Source: an uncultured Bacteroidales bacterium (lineage in GTDB: Bacteria > Bacteroidota > Bacteroidia > Bacteroidales > WCHB1-69). From it: DNA of 61,357 bases. The position numbers were made by a program, and so were the translations under genes. Numbering within the stretch: the stretch's first letter is position 1; every line of letters starts with the position of its first letter. The notes beneath the pieces were generated by a model. It was given only the letters and a program-made list of their open reading frames with translations. It ran no database searches and was not told the origin of the DNA. This document shows positions 27,548 through 36,786 of this stretch, piece after piece. Location: the NCBI GenBank assembly GCA_900317715.1, contig ONHS01000020.1:1-61357 (forward strand). Direction: 5' to 3'.

Positions 27548-30103
27548 TTATAGCACGGTGATTATGCCTTTCTCGGTGAACTTTTTTCCGAATGGTTTCG
27601 AGTATTGAATAATGTACTGGTACACATTGCCATAGAATGTTTTAATCGTTTCGGGAAGTGAAAAGCCATCATTCACTCCGTCCGATTTAGACGGGGTGAT
27701 TGCATTGGGTAGATACAGGGTGATTTCTGACACTGCAATTTGTATCGTAATAAATATGGTACTGTCGCAGCCGTATTCGCTTTGGAAAGTGATGGAGGTG
27801 TCAATGCGATTTCGATCTCCCAACACGCTTTCACTCAAGAAGATCCCATGGTTGTCATAGTCAGAACCTTGGGAGATGGTTTCGGTGAAATACACTTCGT
27901 AGGTGGGATGAATATGTAGTTTAAGGACAATAGTGCTGTCGCATGTCCCCGTTTGAAACACTCTGCTAAAATATCGGATTCTGGCATTTTCCGTTTCTGC
28001 TGCGGGGATGTCGAAGTTCTCGTCCGAGTATGATTCATGAACACAAACATCAGCCGTTACAGTATCGTTGGGAATATTGCACGGATCGACACGGAAGGTG
28101 AAGAAGTTGTCGGTGGTGTCGCACTCCTCTTGCTGCCCGCCGTTCTGGGCCACACCAGTCCCGTGGTCGTTCAGTGCCACCACTATGTTTTCAAGTTCAG
28201 GAATCCCCATCAAATCTGTTTCGGAGAACTGTACTTCCCATGTGATGCAATCGCTGGGCATCAGCGTGGAGGAAACAGTCTCGGTGCTGATTACAGTTCC
28301 GTCGTAGTTGTTCGCGTAATAGGTGATATAGAATGGGGCGGTAAGCATCTGACTACCAGTGTTACAAAACTGGAAAGTATAGAAGAATATGCCATTCTCG
28401 TAGGAGAGAGAAGTGTCTGTGGTGGCGGAAACGTTCGCCAGCGGCATGAACGGCCGGCCATACTGATCCAATGTAGTGGTTTGTTGTAAGAAGTTGTTGA
28501 AAGGACGGCGCACCACGCCATTAGGATCGGTGAAGGCGGTGGCATTATTGAACACCGTGGTGGGAATGGTAAGATCCTTGTTCACGTTTGTGATGTTGTA
28601 CATGTACTGGTTCCACACGGGTCGTGCAGGCGCCCACGGTTGACCCGTCGATTTGAGAATGTTCAATTTGTTGCTGCCCACCGAGACAATCTCCGCCGCT
28701 CCGTCGGCATCCACATCAGCAATGACAGGATACTGCATGATGGTGACCTCGGAGAAAGGGAATGACCCTAACGTATAAATTGGAACGGTGTCGTTATGGG
28801 TTAAATGGCTTTTGCCGCTGCCGTTCACGATTTTCAGTGTACTTTGATCGCAGATAATCAGCTCTAGAAGTCCGTCCAGATTGAAATCGAAGGCGGTGAT
28901 TCCGTTGGAGTAGGAGTCCTCATTGGGTTGGAGCCCCCATAAGAGAGAGAAGGTCCGAGAAGTGGCATCGTATTTGTATGCCTTGAAGCGGTTGTGGTCG
29001 GATGCCCCACATTGAATGACTACCTCCAAAGCCCCGTCATTGTCAATATCCGCAATCAAAGGGATGCTTTTGCCAGAACTGTTCGTGCTGATGGTGAATG
29101 GGGTGCTGACAGTCTGATTGTGGACATCCCATACATATCCGTAAACGGTTGCTGTATGAATGTCGGACGTACGGACGGTGATGAGAACATCCAAAAATCC
29201 GTCTTGGTTGAAATCGGCAACTTGCGGATGCCCGTCAGTGGGCACCTGTGCAGGTGGTGAAGTCTGTTGCACAAGTGACATGCTATTGCCGGATGTTCCG
29301 TTCGGGTTGGTGATGTTGACACTGTAGATTTCGTTTCCCAGGATGAGCTCGGGCCGTGAGTCGTTACACATGTCGGCTGCCACGGGTGAGGAGAGTTTCC
29401 AGTGGGTGACATGGGAGAAATGAGCATAGGAGGCTCCCGCGTTGGTAGTGTTGGCGTTCGCCAGCAGTTTGCCGTTGGAGGCGTTGTAGATTTTGTTGCG
29501 AATAAAAACCTCAGGGGTGCCGTCCCCGTTGAAGTCGGCAAAGCCCAAATTCACCGCATAGTCTCCAGTGCTGTTGCCGAAATCCGTGTCTGAGACCCAA
29601 TAAGGTGTTGCAGGATTAGCAGTGGTGATGTCGTAAGCCCTTAGTTTGTAGTCGTAGCAAGCCACAACAATCAGTCCAGGACCTTCGGGCAACCTCACCA
29701 GTCCGTATGCGGCAGCATCGAATGCCGTCACGTATGCGGGTAGAGTGATAGCGGCCTTTTGCTGTTTGGTGACCCCATCGAAGACCAGCAGTTTGTTGTT
29801 TCTCCTAGGGTCCGAATTGATATCACCCTCCTTGGCGAAACAGAGCACCTCTGGATGCCCGTCCCCATCCAGATCCCCAACAAGCGGGATATTCAGATTG
29901 GAGACGATGGTAGTGGACGACCATTGCACATGGACTCCCCAGTCTATAGCTTCCACCTCTGTCGAGCAGTCCGCCTCCACCATGTTATCGGGGTAATTGT
30001 TTTGAGCGGAGGCTAGTCCAAAGACATTAAAAAACACAATCGGCAACACGGAAATCTTTATCCATGCAGTTATGTGTTTTGATAAAATGCTCATCATTTT
30101 CAT
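27548..30103 (-). CDS. FG-GAP repeat protein, copy 4 (N2+C2), with shortened type B signal
   Basis: An 851-residue exported protein. The signal peptide ends near GLASAQ; the repeats and N-module match copy 3 (for example WSSTTIVSNLNIPLVGDLDG). After the shared core the C-module matches copy 2, with DNA identity highest near the end (about 27640-27900). The sorting domain has lost some 35 residues between GFSLPETI and YGNVYQYIIQYS, including the IFNRWG motif, so export or anchoring by T9SS may fail. The 66-bp relic of a C1 tail follows the stop. A -7 box is at 30130-30137. Confidence 0.85.
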   Translation of the reverse strand: MKMMSILSKHITAWIKISVLPIVFFNVFGLASAQNNYPDNMVEADCSTEVEAIDWGVHVQWSSTTIVSNLNIPLVGDLDGDGHPEVLCFAKEGDINSDPRRNNKLLVFDGVTKQQKAAITLPAYVTAFDAAAYGLVRLPEGPGLIVVACYDYKLRAYDITTANPATPYWVSDTDFGNSTGDYAVNLGFADFNGDGTPEVFIRNKIYNASNGKLLANANTTNAGASYAHFSHVTHWKLSSPVAADMCNDSRPELILGNEIYSVNITNPNGTSGNSMSLVQQTSPPAQVPTDGHPQVADFNQDGFLDVLITVRTSDIHTATVYGYVWDVHNQTVSTPFTISTNSSGKSIPLIADIDNDGALEVVIQCGASDHNRFKAYKYDATSRTFSLLWGLQPNEDSYSNGITAFDFNLDGLLELIICDQSTLKIVNGSGKSHLTHNDTVPIYTLGSFPFSEVTIMQYPVIADVDADGAAEIVSVGSNKLNILKSTGQPWAPARPVWNQYMYNITNVNKDLTIPTTVFNNATAFTDPNGVVRRPFNNFLQQTTTLDQYGRPFMPLANVSATTDTSLSYENGIFFYTFQFCNTGSQMLTAPFYITYYANNYDGTVISTETVSSTLMPSDCITWEVQFSETDLMGIPELENIVVALNDHGTGVAQNGGQQEECDTTDNFFTFRVDPCNIPNDTVTADVCVHESYSDENFDIPAAETENARIRYFSRVFQTGTCDSTIVLKLHIHPTYEVYFTETISQGSDYDNHGIFLSESVLGDRNRIDTSITFQSEYGCDSTIFITIQIAVSEITLYLPNAITPSKSDGVNDGFSLPETIKTFYGNVYQYIIQYSKPFGKKFTEKGIITVL

Positions 30104-30129
30104 TGTATCTTCCTTACTAAATCGCGTGA

Positions 30130-30137
30130 CAAAAATA
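30130..30137 (-). promoter_or_regulatory. -7 box for FG-GAP copy 4
   Basis: TATTTTTG on the minus strand, 26 nt before the start at 30103, divergent from the promoter at 30197-30204. Confidence 0.6.
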
Positions 30138-30175
30138 ATTATTTTTCATATATAAGATGCAGGAAAGTTAAAAGG

Positions 30176-30204
30176 TTGCAGTTCTAAAAAATATTGTATC
30201 TTTG
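30176..30204 (+). promoter_or_regulatory. Promoter of carboxynorspermidine dehydrogenase gene
   Basis: The -7 box TATCTTTG (30197-30204) has a TTG at 30176-30178 with 18 bp between, near the Bacteroidota -33/-7 spacing. It is the best complete promoter in the window. Confidence 0.7.
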
Positions 30205-30242
30205 CGCTTTCAAATTAGAACAATCATTAATAGTATAGAAAA

Positions 30243-31448
30243 ATGGCAAGAGTACTGATTATCGGAGCTGGCGGCGTGGGTGCCGTGGTGGCTCACAAAT
30301 GCGCTTCCGTACCGGAGGTCTTCACTGAAATCATGTTGGCATCCCGCACCAAATCGAAGTGCGATGCAATCGCTGCACAAATCGGCGGCAACCGCATCCA
30401 AACCGCACAGGTGGATGCTGACAACGTGGAAGAAACCATCCGTCTGCTCGAAAGCTATAAACCTGATTTGCTGATCAACGTGGCGCTTCCCTATCAGGAC
30501 CTGCCACTTATGGATGCGTGTCTCGCCACTAAAACTAACTACATGGACACCGCCAACTACGAACCTCGCGACAAAGCGAAATTCGAGTACAGCTGGCAGT
30601 GGGCTTACCAAGACCGCTTCAAAGAGGCTGGCATCATGGCATTGCTCGGCTGCGGCTTCGACCCCGGCGTGACCAGCATATACACCGCATACGCTGCTAA
30701 ACACTATTTCGACGAGATGCACTATCTCGACATCGTGGATTGTAACGCCGGTGACCATGGCAAGGCTTTCGCCACCAACTTCAACCCCGAAATCAACATC
30801 CGTGAGATCACCCAACGCGGTAAATACTGGGAGAACGGCCAGTGGGTGGAAATAGACCCGATGTCGATCCACCGTCCTGTTGAATATCCGAACATTGGCG
30901 ACCGTGAGTCCTATCTGCTTTATCATGAGGAACTTGAGTCTCTCGTAAGAAGCTACCCGACCCTCAAGCGCGCCCGCTTCTGGATGACGTTTGGACAGAA
31001 ATACATCACCGTGCTCAACGTTTTGCAGGAAATCGGCATGACGAGCATCAAGCCCATCAACTACCAGGGCATGGACATCGTGCCGTTGCAGTTCCTGAAG
31101 GCAGTGCTGCCGGAACCTTCTTCTTTGGGCGAAGGTTACCACGGCCAAACTTCTATCGGTTGCCAAATCAAAGGTATCAAGGACGGCAAGCAACGCACCT
31201 ACTACGTGTGGAACAACTGTGATCACGCGGCTTGCTTCAAAGAGATTGGGGCTCAGGCTGTTTCATATACCACGGGCGTGCCCGCCATGTTGTGCGCGAA
31301 GATGATTCTCACCGGCACTTGGAAAGGCCAAGGGGTCTTCAATGTCGAGCAGTTCGATCCGGATCCTTTCATGAAGGAGATTGGCGGTTATGGTCTGCCA
31401 TGGAATGAGCAAATCGACCAACCGCTGCCTGTCTATAAACACGAATAA
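30243..31448 (+). CDS. Carboxynorspermidine/saccharopine dehydrogenase family protein
   Basis: A 401-residue oxidoreductase of the Lys1/saccharopine reductase type. It opens with the NAD(P) loop VLIIGAGGVGAVVAHKC, then SRTKSKCDAIA and the GCGFDPGVTSIY segment typical of carboxynorspermidine dehydrogenase. In this family the enzyme condenses aspartate semialdehyde with a diamine to form carboxyspermidine or carboxynorspermidine, a route common in Bacteroidota. The decarboxylase partner (NspC) is not in the window. It converges on the araC gene over a shared terminator. Confidence 0.85.
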   Translation: MARVLIIGAGGVGAVVAHKCASVPEVFTEIMLASRTKSKCDAIAAQIGGNRIQTAQVDADNVEETIRLLESYKPDLLINVALPYQDLPLMDACLATKTNYMDTANYEPRDKAKFEYSWQWAYQDRFKEAGIMALLGCGFDPGVTSIYTAYAAKHYFDEMHYLDIVDCNAGDHGKAFATNFNPEINIREITQRGKYWENGQWVEIDPMSIHRPVEYPNIGDRESYLLYHEELESLVRSYPTLKRARFWMTFGQKYITVLNVLQEIGMTSIKPINYQGMDIVPLQFLKAVLPEPSSLGEGYHGQTSIGCQIKGIKDGKQRTYYVWNNCDHAACFKEIGAQAVSYTTGVPAMLCAKMILTGTWKGQGVFNVEQFDPDPFMKEIGGYGLPWNEQIDQPLPVYKHE

Positions 31449-31470
31449 GGGTATATATAAATATTGTATA

Positions 31471-31512
31471 AACAAAGATGCCGGCGAAGGATTATCGTCG
31501 GCATCTTTGTTT
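31471..31512. terminator. Bidirectional terminator
   Basis: A long hairpin (AACAAAGATGCCGGCGA paired with TCGTCGGCATCTTTGTT, one G-T pair) lies between two convergent genes with T-rich flanks on both strands. Confidence 0.75.
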
Positions 31513-32368
31513 AGTCCCAGTGGGTCAGGCTATGGCGGTATGCGCTGGGGGTCATTCCTGTTTCGCGCTTGAAAAATCGGCTGAACGTAGCATGGTCCTC
31601 GAAGTTTAGCTCATTGCTGATGTCTTGAATGTTGAGGTCTGGATTGGTGCGCAGGAGCAACTTCGCCTCGGCGATGACCCTCTTCCGTATCCAATACCCG
31701 GGGCTATGCCCAGTTTCGTTTTTGATGACCGCGCTGAAATGTTTGTCAGAAAGACAAAGTTGTTCCGCATAAAAACTCACATTGCGCTGCGTACGGAAGT
31801 GCTTGAAGAGCGCATCCCGGAATTTGTCAGTTTTACGAGTGGGGCGCTTACTGAAATTTGAATTGGTTTGCAAATAGAAATATTGTAGCAATTGAACCAG
31901 CGCATATAACATTTCGACCATAAACACCCTCCATGTGGGCATACCGCTGTTTTCGATAATACGCATGGCGTCAATGATCCGATGAACCTGATTGTATTGC
32001 TCCTCTGTTAGGTCGAAAGTCGGGTCGGTTTCAAAAACAAGTCGGTTTCGATAAATGGGATGACCTGAGAGTTCATCCAGAAAGGGGGCTGATAATGCTA
32101 TAAGGGTGGAGTTGTAGTCAGGGGAAGATTTCTGAGCCGATATGATATGATGCGGATAAACGAATCCAACTTGTCGAGGATGAACAGTGCGAATGCGCAG
32201 GTCATAATCTACATCCAATGTCCCTTTGTTGTTGATGCACAGAACAAAACCAGTGGTCTTATGCGGTTCTTCATAATGGGGCAAACCTGTAATATTGTCT
32301 ATAATGGTAACGCCGCGCTCGTTTATGCGATCCGAGAAATCACGGATGGTCTTTTTTATGGTCATCAT
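31511..32368 (-). CDS. AraC-family transcriptional regulator
   Basis: A protein of about 285 residues with an N-terminal cupin-like sensing half and a C-terminal AraC DNA-binding domain of two helix-turn-helix units (FYAEQLCLSDKHFSAVIKNE, then IQDISNELNFEDHATFSRFF, ending GMTPSAYR). The start is ATG 32368 (or 32365), since the -7 box at 32388-32395 lies in the longer frame. The target genes are unknown. It stands alone, convergent with the dehydrogenase gene. Confidence 0.88.
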   Translation of the reverse strand: MMTIKKTIRDFSDRINERGVTIIDNITGLPHYEEPHKTTGFVLCINNKGTLDVDYDLRIRTVHPRQVGFVYPHHIISAQKSSPDYNSTLIALSAPFLDELSGHPIYRNRLVFETDPTFDLTEEQYNQVHRIIDAMRIIENSGMPTWRVFMVEMLYALVQLLQYFYLQTNSNFSKRPTRKTDKFRDALFKHFRTQRNVSFYAEQLCLSDKHFSAVIKNETGHSPGYWIRKRVIAEAKLLLRTNPDLNIQDISNELNFEDHATFSRFFKRETGMTPSAYRHSLTHWD

Positions 32369-32387
32369 TTTTTTTTCTTTTTGAGTG

Positions 32388-32395
32388 CAAAAATA
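32388..32395 (-). promoter_or_regulatory. -7 box for araC-family gene
   Basis: TATTTTTG on the minus strand, about 20 nt before ATG 32368. Confidence 0.6.
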
Positions 32396-32495
32396 CAAAA
32401 AACATCAATAGGAGACAATAAAAACAATATCCAAGAATCGAACCTTTTGCCAAAAAAAACACGGTTTTTGTCTGCGACCAACCAGCCAGAAAATG

Positions 32496-32660
32496 TATTT
32501 TTGCCACATCTTTTTAAGGGAAGAAAAATCGATAGCAAAGTATTCGGAAACAAGGTTTTCCGATAGAGATAACGCGGGTCGATTGAGTATTTCCCCGATA
32601 CGAGACCCGCTTTCATGTGTTGTGTTATGTGCGAAAGAGACCCCACTGGGGTCTCTTTCA
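32496..32660 (+). ncRNA. Candidate structured small RNA or rpsO leader
   Basis: The 394-bp gap between araC and rpsO has no credible protein gene. It contains a -7 box TATTTTTG (32496-32503), followed by three hairpins: CGGAAA/TTTCCG (32545-32562), GCGGGTC/GACCCGC (32574-32610, with an inner GTAT/ATAC pairing), and a perfect 12-bp stem with a 3-nt loop, GAAAGAGACCCC / GGGGTCTCTTTC (32633-32659). The last stem lacks a long T run, so it may be a processing site or weak terminator. The transcript would be about 150 nt. A second promoter (32702-32709) starts rpsO on its own, so a separate RNA is likelier than a simple leader. Confidence 0.45.
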
Positions 32661-32701
32661 ATTTAAAATGTTTAGCGTGTGAATCGTTACAGAAAAAAGT
32701 G

Positions 32702-32709
32702 TATTTTTG
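32702..32709 (+). promoter_or_regulatory. -7 box for rpsO
   Basis: TATTTTTG, followed by GCCGCC and an A-rich leader, 52 nt before the rpsO start. Confidence 0.65.
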
Positions 32710-32761
32710 CCGCCGAATTAAAAAGGATAAAAATATTTAAATTAAAAAGCAGTTAGAAGTT

Positions 32762-33031
32762 ATGTATTTGACAAACGAAGTTAAAAAAGACATCTTTGCT
32801 AAGTACGGCAAAAATGAAAAAGACACTGGTTCTCCTGAGGCTCAAGTTGCTCTGTTCACGCACCGCATCAAACACCTTACCGAGCATGTGAAGCAAAATC
32901 AAGGCGACCGCGTGACCAAACGCGCGTTGATTACCTTGGTCGGTAAACGTAAAAAAATGCTCGAATATCTCAAACAACAAGATATTGAGCGCTACAGAGC
33001 TTTAATTAAAGAGTTAGGCTTAAGAAAATAA
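32762..33031 (+). CDS. rpsO: 30S ribosomal protein S15
   Basis: An 89-residue protein of the normal S15 length. It has the DTGSPEAQVALFTHRIKHLTEH core and the LVGKRKKMLEYL segment that bind 16S rRNA helix 22. It initiates assembly of the platform of the small subunit. The order rpsO-pnp is ancient and is kept here, but a strong terminator (33052-33095) stands between the genes. Confidence 0.97.
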   Translation: MYLTNEVKKDIFAKYGKNEKDTGSPEAQVALFTHRIKHLTEHVKQNQGDRVTKRALITLVGKRKKMLEYLKQQDIERYRALIKELGLRK

Positions 33032-33051
33032 TTCCAGAACGGATTACATTG

Positions 33052-33095
33052 ATATTCAAAAAGGCAATTTTGATGAAAATTGCCTTTTTGAATAT
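33052..33095 (+). terminator. rpsO terminator
   Basis: A near-perfect hairpin (ATATTCAAAAAGGCAATTTT paired with AAAATTGCCTTTTTGAATAT, loop GATG) lies 20 nt after the rpsO stop. It may work in both directions. Confidence 0.8.
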
Positions 33096-33132
33096 TTGTT
33101 GTGTACTCAATCCTCACTAAAAAATTATCAGT

Positions 33133-35472
33133 ATGAACTTAGGAGTAAGAACAACTTTCGATATCGGCGACGGTCGTATGGTTACGATTGAAACCGGAAA
33201 ATTGGCCAAGCAAGCCGACGGCGCTGCTGTGGTCACCATGGGTAACACCATGATTTTAGCTACTGTATGTTGCAAAAAAGAGGCTGTGGAAGGCACCGAC
33301 TTTATGCCTTTGCAGGTTGAATATCAAGAAAAATACGGCGCTGTGGGTCGTTTCCCCGGCGGTTTCTTCAAACGCGAATCCCGCCCTTCCGAGTATGAAA
33401 TCCTCATCGCTCGTCTGGTCGATCGCGCCATCCGTCCTCTCTTCCCGAAGAATTTCCACGCTGAAACTCAAGTCGTTGTGACTTTGATTTCCGGTGACAA
33501 GAACTTCTTGCCCGACTGTCTCGCCTGTCTGGCCGCTTCTTCCGCTATCGCCGTTTCCAATATCCCCTTCGAGTGCCCGATTTCCGAGGTGCGCGTGGGT
33601 CGCGTCGATGGCAAACTCGTAGTGAACCCCACCGTCGAGGATATGGAACGTTCCGACATCGACATGATCGTGGCTGCCTCTATGGACAACATCATGATGG
33701 TGGAAGGCGAAATGAACGAAATCTCTGAAGACGACATGGTGGCTGCCTTGAACTTCGCTAAAGAGCATATTAAGATTCAGTGCCAAGCGCAGTTAGACCT
33801 TGCCGCTCAGGTTCCCACCGCTAACCCGAAACGCGAATATTGCCACGAAACCGACGATGAGGCTATCCGCGAACGCATGAACACCGAACTCTACGACAAA
33901 GTATATGCCGTGGCTAAATCCTTCAAGGGCAAACAAGCTCGTAATGAGGATTTTGACCAGATTCTTGCCGACTTCATTGAGACCATTCCCGAAGAGGAAC
34001 GCGACGAGAAGGCCGTGATGGTGAAACGTTACTACGACGAAATCCTCTGGCACGCCATGCGCAACATGATTCTCGACGAGCGTATCCGTCTTGATGGCCG
34101 CCACACCGAGGACATCCGTCCCATCTGGATTGAGACGGGTTATATTCCCTCTGCACACGGTTCTGCTATTTTCACCCGCGGTGAAACGCAGTCTTTGACC
34201 ACCTGCACGCTCGGCACCAAGCTCGACGAGCAGATCATCGACGGTGCCGTGGTGGAAGGTACCAGCCGTTTCCTGCTGCACTACAATTTCCCGCCTTATA
34301 GCGTGGGTGAGGTGAAGCGCATCGGCAGCACGTCACGCCGCGAAGTCGGTCACGGTAACTTGGCTAAACGCGCCTTGAAACCGATGATCCCGTTCGACGA
34401 CCCGACGTTCCCTTACACTGTCCGTTTGGTTTCCGATATCCTCGAATCTAACGGAAGTTCCTCAATGGCAACGGTTTGCGCTGGCACTCTCGCACTGCTT
34501 GATTGCGGTGTGAAGATGAAAAAGCCCGTTTCCGGTATCGCCATGGGTTTGATTACCGACGAGGCTACTGGCCGCTACGCTATCCTTTCCGACATCCTTG
34601 GCGATGAGGACCACCTCGGCGACATGGACTTCAAGGTCTGCGGTACCGAAGATGGTATCACCGCTTGCCAAATGGATATCAAGGTGAAGGGTCTTTCCGC
34701 AGAAGTGATGGCCGAAGCATTGGCTCAGGCACACAGAGGCAGAATGTTCATCTTGGGTAAGATTAAAGAAGCGATGCCCGCTCCGAGAGAGGACTACCGT
34801 CCGTTCGTGCCGCGCATCGTCCAAATGCAAATTCCGCGCGAATTCATTGGCGCTGTTATTGGACCTGGAGGAAAGATCATCCAAGAGATGCAGCGTGAGA
34901 CCAACACCGTCATCAACATTGAAGAGGTGGGCGATTTCGGCATCATCGACATTGCAGCTGCAAATGTGGACGACATCAACGCCGCTATGAATCGCATCAA
35001 GCTCATCACCACGCTTCCTGAAGTGGGTGAGATTTACGAAGGCACGGTCAAGACGATCACCGACTTCGGTGCATTCGTGGAGTTCCTGCCCAACACCGAC
35101 GGTCTGTTGCACGTTTCTGAAATCGCGTATCGTCGCATAGACAATGTGGCCGACGTGCTCAACGTGGGCGACAAGATTAAGGTGAAACTCATCGAAATCG
35201 ACGAAAAGACTGGCAAATACAGATTGTCACACAAGGTGTTGCTCCCGAAACCGGAAGGTTATGAAGAGGAGAAACCTCGTGGCAACGGTGGTAATCGTAA
35301 CGGCGGTGGCAACCGCAACGGTGGTGGCCGCGAAAACCGTGGCGACCGCGGTCCCCGTCCCGGCGGTCCTCGCAACGGTGGCAATCCCCACCGCGGCAAC
35401 AGCAACCAGCAGGACGGCCGTCCGCACCGCCAAGAGCGCCGCGAACTGCCCGATTTCCCGGATATGGACTAA
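33133..35472 (+). CDS. pnp: Polyribonucleotide nucleotidyltransferase (PNPase)
   Basis: A 779-residue 3'-5' phosphorolytic RNase. Two RNase PH domains (with [14 protein letters not shown] and [19 protein letters not shown]), a KH domain ([12 protein letters not shown]) and an S1 domain ([17 protein letters not shown]) are all present. The last 75 residues are an added tail rich in Gly, Asn and Arg (repeats such as GNRNGGG and RGNS), which would be disordered and could bind RNA. PNPase takes part in mRNA decay. The gene has its own spacer after the rpsO terminator and ends in a strong terminator. Confidence 0.97.
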   Translation: MNLGVRTTFDIGDGRMVTIETGKLAKQADGAAVVTMGNTMILATVCCKKEAVEGTDFMPLQVEYQEKYGAVGRFPGGFFKRESRPSEYEILIARLVDRAIRPLFPKNFHAETQVVVTLISGDKNFLPDCLACLAASSAIAVSNIPFECPISEVRVGRVDGKLVVNPTVEDMERSDIDMIVAASMDNIMMVEGEMNEISEDDMVAALNFAKEHIKIQCQAQLDLAAQVPTANPKREYCHETDDEAIRERMNTELYDKVYAVAKSFKGKQARNEDFDQILADFIETIPEEERDEKAVMVKRYYDEILWHAMRNMILDERIRLDGRHTEDIRPIWIETGYIPSAHGSAIFTRGETQSLTTCTLGTKLDEQIIDGAVVEGTSRFLLHYNFPPYSVGEVKRIGSTSRREVGHGNLAKRALKPMIPFDDPTFPYTVRLVSDILESNGSSSMATVCAGTLALLDCGVKMKKPVSGIAMGLITDEATGRYAILSDILGDEDHLGDMDFKVCGTEDGITACQMDIKVKGLSAEVMAEALAQAHRGRMFILGKIKEAMPAPREDYRPFVPRIVQMQIPREFIGAVIGPGGKIIQEMQRETNTVINIEEVGDFGIIDIAAANVDDINAAMNRIKLITTLPEVGEIYEGTVKTITDFGAFVEFLPNTDGLLHVSEIAYRRIDNVADVLNVGDKIKVKLIEIDEKTGKYRLSHKVLLPKPEGYEEEKPRGNGGNRNGGGNRNGGGRENRGDRGPRPGGPRNGGNPHRGNSNQQDGRPHRQERRELPDFPDMD

Positions 35473-35482
35473 AATCATCATA

Positions 35483-35519
35483 CGAAGAGCGCCGCGCAAT
35501 CCACGGCGCTCTTTTTCGC
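35483..35519 (+). terminator. pnp terminator
   Basis: Hairpin AAGAGCGCCG / CGGCGCTCTT with a short loop and a T run, 10 nt after the pnp stop. Confidence 0.85.
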
Positions 35520-35563
35520 TTTGACCGTTGACCATCTCAAGGAAGTATTCCCTTGACCCTCGA

Positions 35564-35651
35564 CCCTATTCCCCTAAACCCTATTCCCCTAAACCCTATT
35601 CCCCTAAACCCTAAACTTTAAACCTTAAACCATCAAACCCTAACCCCTAAA
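35564..35651. repeat. Heptamer and 15-bp repeat tract before nif3
   Basis: Three copies of a 15-bp unit (CCCTATT + CCCCTAAA) are followed by heptamers CCCTAAA, CTTTAAA, CCTTAAA, CCCTAAC and CCCTAAA, with one 8-bp step. The tract stops 7 bp before the nif3 start codon. Upstream there are further TTGACC-like heptamers from about 35520. Confidence 0.85.
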
Positions 35652-35658
35652 CCAAACA

Positions 35659-36756
35659 ATGACGATCAAACAAGTAACCCAATTCTTAGAACAAAAATTC
35701 CCGCTCTACCTGCAGGAGGATTTCGACAACTGCGGGGTGCAGTGCGGCGACGTGCGGCAGGAGATCACCGGTGCGATGATCTGTTTCGAGATGTCGGAGC
35801 AGGTGATTGACGAGGCGATTGCCGAAGGCTGCAATCTCGTGATTTCCCACCACCCGCTGATCCTCAAACGCGGCATCAACAAGATTGTGCCCACCGACAG
35901 GGTAGGGGCGATGATTTGCAAAGCCTTGGCGCACAACATGGTGCTCTATTCCATGCATACTAACATCGACAGCGGTGAGGGCGGTGGAAACGATGTCTTC
36001 GCCGAGAAGCTCGAATTGCAGCATGTGAAGGTCTTGGAGCCGCACAAAGGACTCTACCGTAAGTTAGTGGTCTTCGTGCCGAAGGAGAATGCGGAAGCGC
36101 TGAAGTCCGCTCTTTTCGAGGTCGGCTGCGGGGTGCAGGGCAACTACGACAGTTGCGGCTACACGGTGCACGGCCAAGGGCAGTTCCGTCCGCTGGAGGG
36201 CGCGAATCCGCACATCGGCGAAGAAAACCGGCTGGAACATGTGGAAGAAGAACGGATCGAGATGATCTATCCGACGGGCTTGCAACGCGCTGTGGTACAG
36301 ACGATATACGAACATCATCCGTACGAGGAGCCGGCCTTTGACCTGCTGCCTTTGGAGAACGAGAGCCGCACCATCGGCCTTGGACGTATCGGCGAATTAC
36401 CCAAGGCGATGCCTGTGAGCGAATTCCTTGAATATCTGAAAGACAAGCTCGGATTTGAGCATTGTCGCTATGCGGGCGATGCCACGAAGATGATTCGCAA
36501 GGTGGCGCTTTGCGGCGGCGGTGGTTCCAGCTTCATTGATCTGGCCATCGCGTCGGGTGCGGATGCCTACGTGTCGGGCGATTTCAAATACCACGACTTC
36601 TTCAAGTCCCATTCCGGCACTTTGCTGGTGGATATTGGTCACTATGAGGGTGAATTTTTTATAAAAAATATCATTCATCATCAAATCAAAGAAAATTTTG
36701 CTAATTTTGCAGCTTTGATTTCTAAAATGGAGAAGGTAGAAGTCAAGTATCTTTAA
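35659..36756 (+). CDS. NIF3-like dinuclear metal-binding protein
   Basis: A 365-residue protein of the NIF3/YqfO family. Metal ligands are visible in SHHPLIL near residue 64, HTNID near residue 101 and VDIGHYEGEF at the C-terminus. Between them is the inserted YqfO-type domain (EVGCGVQGNYDSCGYT, then HPYEEPAFDLLPL), as in the longer 360-370-residue members. The biochemical role is debated; a GTP cyclohydrolase I type 2 label is often attached but is not well supported. The next gene, a zinc-ribbon protein, is its usual neighbour in Bacteroidota. Confidence 0.88.
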   Translation: MTIKQVTQFLEQKFPLYLQEDFDNCGVQCGDVRQEITGAMICFEMSEQVIDEAIAEGCNLVISHHPLILKRGINKIVPTDRVGAMICKALAHNMVLYSMHTNIDSGEGGGNDVFAEKLELQHVKVLEPHKGLYRKLVVFVPKENAEALKSALFEVGCGVQGNYDSCGYTVHGQGQFRPLEGANPHIGEENRLEHVEEERIEMIYPTGLQRAVVQTIYEHHPYEEPAFDLLPLENESRTIGLGRIGELPKAMPVSEFLEYLKDKLGFEHCRYAGDATKMIRKVALCGGGGSSFIDLAIASGADAYVSGDFKYHDFFKSHSGTLLVDIGHYEGEFFIKNIIHHQIKENFANFAALISKMEKVEVKYL

Positions 36757-36786
36757 TTTATTGACAGTCAAACAATTAAACTGAAT

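Noticed and set aside
30210..31226. Long antisense open frame of 338 codons opposite the carboxynorspermidine dehydrogenase gene
   Set aside because: It is a shadow of the real gene, made by its codon use; it has no recognisable domain or promoter.
32147..32566. Open frame of 139 codons before rpsO
   Set aside because: It overlaps the araC gene in the opposite direction, crosses its promoter, and shows no domain. The 3' part fits a structured RNA better.
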